Source: a bacterium (GTDB taxonomy: Bacteria > UBP15 > UBA6099). Taken from it: 64,000 bases of DNA. Where the stretch lies: contig JAKQPS010000001.1 of NCBI GenBank assembly GCA_029564595.1, forward strand, positions 1-64,000, written 5' to 3'. The notes beneath the pieces were generated by a model, which was given only the letters and a program-made list of their open reading frames with translations, was not told the origin of the DNA and did no database searches. Position 1 is the first letter of the stretch. Each line of letters begins with the position of its first letter. Shown here in pieces: positions 61,665 through 64,000 of this stretch. A program made the translations under genes and the position numbers.

Positions 61665-64000
61665 TCAAAATTGTGTCGATATCTTCAACATGAGTTTCTG
61701 TTCGTCAATGACGGGATGCTTCGCGTAGGTGTATCCGGACTCGAATCCCTGATCCGACGCCGCATAATATTTATCTCTATACATGTCCCGGTCATAACTT
61801 TTTTCGAAATAGAAGAGAACGGTTGTCGAGCCGGTGAGTTTGTAATCCACCTTGTGGGACATCTTGTACGATTTGCCTGTCGGCACGAGGTCGTAAATGA
61901 TATCCGCAACGACTGGCAGCGAGGGAAACTCTACGCCGAGCATGAGGTCGGATATGTCAAATGAAGCCGTGTAGTTCGCCCTCTTGGACGTTTTCCATTC
62001 GATTTTGTAGCTCTGGGAAACCATCTTGAAATCGAGCTTAAGAAGGACGTCTCCCCTTTCCGGGAAAGCGTCATAACAAGTGTATTTGCCGTTGCCCATG
62101 ACTCTGTCTATCATCACGCCGTGGTCGTCGTTGATGTTGACGATATTGCCGTCCAAGCACGATTCCGGGAGCGCGGCTTTAACAGACGTCGAGCTGAAGT
62201 TGAAAATAATTTTGTCGGAAAGATAGTATTTAAAGCCGTTGTTCCAAACGCTCAGGCTCAGCATCTCGCGCCGCGTGTTCACCATGCCGATGAAGTTGGA
62301 GAGGACGGAGATGGAGGTTCCTTTGGAACTGTTGCTGCTCAGCCCGTAAGCGACCGCGCCGGGGTCGAAATACATAGGTTTGATTTCGCCGCCTGTCAAA
62401 TACATGGAATTGAACGAGTAGTTTTGATCCTGTATCTTGTCTATCGACACTCTGCCGAGATAAAGCTCCATGCTCTGGATGGATATCGGGAGGAAAGAAA
62501 GGCCGCTGAGGAGATCGCCGCCCGATGATTCTTTTTCGTCTTTGTCGAAATCGCTTCCACCGGCCGAGCCTAGGTCCAGTCCGGGGAGTCCGAAATATTT
62601 CGTCACGAATTCGGGGCCGAGGCGGGCGTAACCGAGGGGAAACACGCTGACCGGGCCTCTCGAAAAATCAAGAAGCACTAGGAACGCGTCGTCCTGTTCG
62701 TTCCTCTCCTTGGACGGAAACCATTTTCCGTATTTCAAGCTCATGTCGTTCGTGTCGACGATTTCAGAGCCTTCGGGCAGGCTGTCCTCGTCCATCCATG
62801 CCGGGAGGTATGTTCCGTCCTTCACCACTCCGTATGCCGGTTTGAAATATGTGCTGTGCGCGTACTCTGTCGTTACGGTCACGCCGAACTTGGTGGGATA
62901 TCTAATGAATACGCTGGTGACGCTGTTTTTTTCCGGGGGCAGGCAGAACAGGTCTTTGTACACTTCGTCGTTGGCTGCCTGATTGGAAAGAGATGGGTCG
63001 GGCCAGTTGTTCAGGTCTATCCATCTGCCCGGCTCGCAACCGGTTATGTAGTTGCCCATCTTGCCGTAGAAGTTAGTGTGTGGGTCGTCAAACATGAATA
63101 TTTTTTGGATGTTGCCCATCGACGCCGGCTCTCCGAACACGCTTCCCTGCATGTTGAACCCGTATAAGTATCTATCGTATATAGTGTCGTCTCCGTGTTT
63201 GTACGGAACTGCCGATCCCATAAAAAACGGGTAGTGTTGAGCCACTCGTCCGCCGAACATATTCAGGTTATAGTCGTTCAGCTTGAAGCTTGCGTTGAGG
63301 CCCTGAACCTGCCTTCCGAATATCGTCAGGGGCGAATACATCACCGAGTTGTCGCCGGCGCTCAGTGTTTCGAGCCTTGTGTTCTTCATCTTGGACGGGT
63401 CCTGCGGCTTGTTGATGTATTTCAACGAAACGTTTCTTATTGTCAGGGGCGTGTTGGAGCCTTCGATATAACCGAAGTAGCCTCTTCTTCCGCCGAGACT
63501 CGTATAGGCTTCAAACTCGGAAGAAAAAGTCATGTTCGCGTCCGCGTCGGGCTTGCTGTCCATCTTCAGTTTCAGCCTGTTATAAAGCTTGGTGATTCCA
63601 TAAGTCGGAGTGTCTACTTTTTCGTATTTCATTTTATCGGTGTTGCTGTCGTAATACGCCACTTGAGATTCGATGTAGTCCTGCGTGGGTTCCTGTGTTT
63701 TGAAATAAAAGTCGTCGACCCCGGTTATCTTGAACCGCTCGTCTTCGCGTTTGAGGGCGTTGATGGAGCGTTCGTTTTTAAGAGCTATTTTTTCGACGTC
63801 TTTCGTTTTCTTTTCAAGGTTCTTGTTCGTTTCCTTCATTTCCTTCTGGAAATCGTTGACAAGGTTTTCGATAGTGTCGATTTCTTTCTGAGAAAGTTCG
63901 ATTGATTTCTTGACCTCTTCGAGTTTTTCCTCCCATTGAGGTTCGGGAGGAGCGGGAGGTTCGGCTTGAGGTTCCGGCTCCGGTTCGGATGGGTTTGCCG
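61665..64000 (-). CDS. Outer-membrane beta-barrel-like protein with coiled coil, N terminus missing
   Basis: The frame is open through the right edge of the window, so the N terminus lies beyond it. The visible part is about 777 residues: a Pro/Glu-rich linker, a coiled coil (EEKLEEVKKSIELSQKEID ... KKTKDVEKIALKNERSI), then a long beta-rich segment with alternating aromatic strands (FNMQGSVFGEPA, FLVLLDFSRGPVSVFPLGY, YKIEWKTSKRANYTASFD) ending in KLMLKISTQF, the aromatic-terminal pattern of outer-membrane barrels. The coiled coil may cross the periplasm. It is first in the operon with the two propeller lipoproteins. I do not recognise a named family. Confidence 0.65.
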   Translation of the reverse strand, partial: ANPSEPEPEPQAEPPAPPEPQWEEKLEEVKKSIELSQKEIDTIENLVNDFQKEMKETNKNLEKKTKDVEKIALKNERSINALKREDERFKITGVDDFYFKTQEPTQDYIESQVAYYDSNTDKMKYEKVDTPTYGITKLYNRLKLKMDSKPDADANMTFSSEFEAYTSLGGRRGYFGYIEGSNTPLTIRNVSLKYINKPQDPSKMKNTRLETLSAGDNSVMYSPLTIFGRQVQGLNASFKLNDYNLNMFGGRVAQHYPFFMGSAVPYKHGDDTIYDRYLYGFNMQGSVFGEPASMGNIQKIFMFDDPHTNFYGKMGNYITGCEPGRWIDLNNWPDPSLSNQAANDEVYKDLFCLPPEKNSVTSVFIRYPTKFGVTVTTEYAHSTYFKPAYGVVKDGTYLPAWMDEDSLPEGSEIVDTNDMSLKYGKWFPSKERNEQDDAFLVLLDFSRGPVSVFPLGYARLGPEFVTKYFGLPGLDLGSAGGSDFDKDEKESSGGDLLSGLSFLPISIQSMELYLGRVSIDKIQDQNYSFNSMYLTGGEIKPMYFDPGAVAYGLSSNSSKGTSISVLSNFIGMVNTRREMLSLSVWNNGFKYYLSDKIIFNFSSTSVKAALPESCLDGNIVNINDDHGVMIDRVMGNGKYTCYDAFPERGDVLLKLDFKMVSQSYKIEWKTSKRANYTASFDISDLMLGVEFPSLPVVADIIYDLVPTGKSYKMSHKVDYKLTGSTTVLFYFEKSYDRDMYRDKYYAASDQGFESGYTYAKHPVIDEQKLMLKISTQF

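Overview
The window is 64 kb of moderately GC-rich DNA from a diderm bacterium: it encodes outer-membrane beta-barrels, lipoproteins with clear lipoboxes, signal peptides and a sigma-54 response regulator. The gene mix (selenocysteine peroxiredoxin of the type known from Geobacter-like bacteria, a CCGxGGC small protein, Cys-rich propeller lipoproteins, a protein with a self-processing S74 chaperone domain, many palindromic intergenic repeats) suggests an uncultivated, probably anaerobic or microaerophilic lineage with delta-proteobacteria-like affinities. The sequence alone does not fix the phylum. No rRNA, CRISPR array, prophage, transposase or integrase was found. One tRNA, tRNA-Pro(GGG), is present.

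Layout. 1-13 kb is mostly housekeeping: two coupled genes for an unknown Cys-motif protein and a membrane protein, a secreted TPR protein, a B12-type radical SAM enzyme, a phasin-like protein, tRNA-Pro, a COG2509-type FAD protein with SurE, an orphan NtrC-type regulator and a lipoprotein. 12.6-13.3 kb is a palindrome-rich repeat block. 13.3-16.7 kb holds a ferredoxin-nitroreductase fusion and a YfhO-type membrane protein. 16.8-27.7 kb is a same-strand locus of exported proteins: a beta-barrel with a copper-amine-oxidase-N-like domain, a FecR/Ig protein, a 1258-residue fibre-like protein ending in an S74 domain, a secreted Ig/'WNLIS' protein and a lipoprotein. These look like parts of one envelope structure. 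28-34 kb holds a TtcA-like tRNA thiolase with a zinc-ribbon partner, a four-gene operon (amidohydrolase, GH2 glycosidase, membrane protein, MBL-fold protein) and the selenoprotein peroxiredoxin, whose in-frame UGA replaces the peroxidatic Cys and is followed by a SECIS-like hairpin.

34.0-39.1 kb is an AT-richer accessory island with two overlapping ATPase genes. The second carries about 11 near-identical 34-residue TPR units. Upstream lie a TetR-operator-like palindrome and three AGTGCG half-sites around a perfect -10 box. This pair is the best candidate here for an undescribed system, by architecture only. 39-48.7 kb holds two exported proteins, PutA, a GNAT acetyltransferase, a Fic protein between perfect 25-bp direct repeats, a TauE/SafE transporter and a 39-residue membrane peptide. 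48.9-54.7 kb carries an SCP2-domain protein, a split transketolase and two tandem NhaD-type antiporter paralogues. 54.9-58.4 kb carries a second B12-type radical SAM protein and a FadH-like flavoprotein. The right end (58.4-64 kb) is a minus-strand operon for a beta-barrel cut by the window edge and two paralogous Cys-rich propeller lipoproteins.

At least six classes of short palindromic or two-hairpin repeats lie in the intergenic spaces, a strong feature of this genome. Function calls rest on motif recognition by eye. No database search was run.
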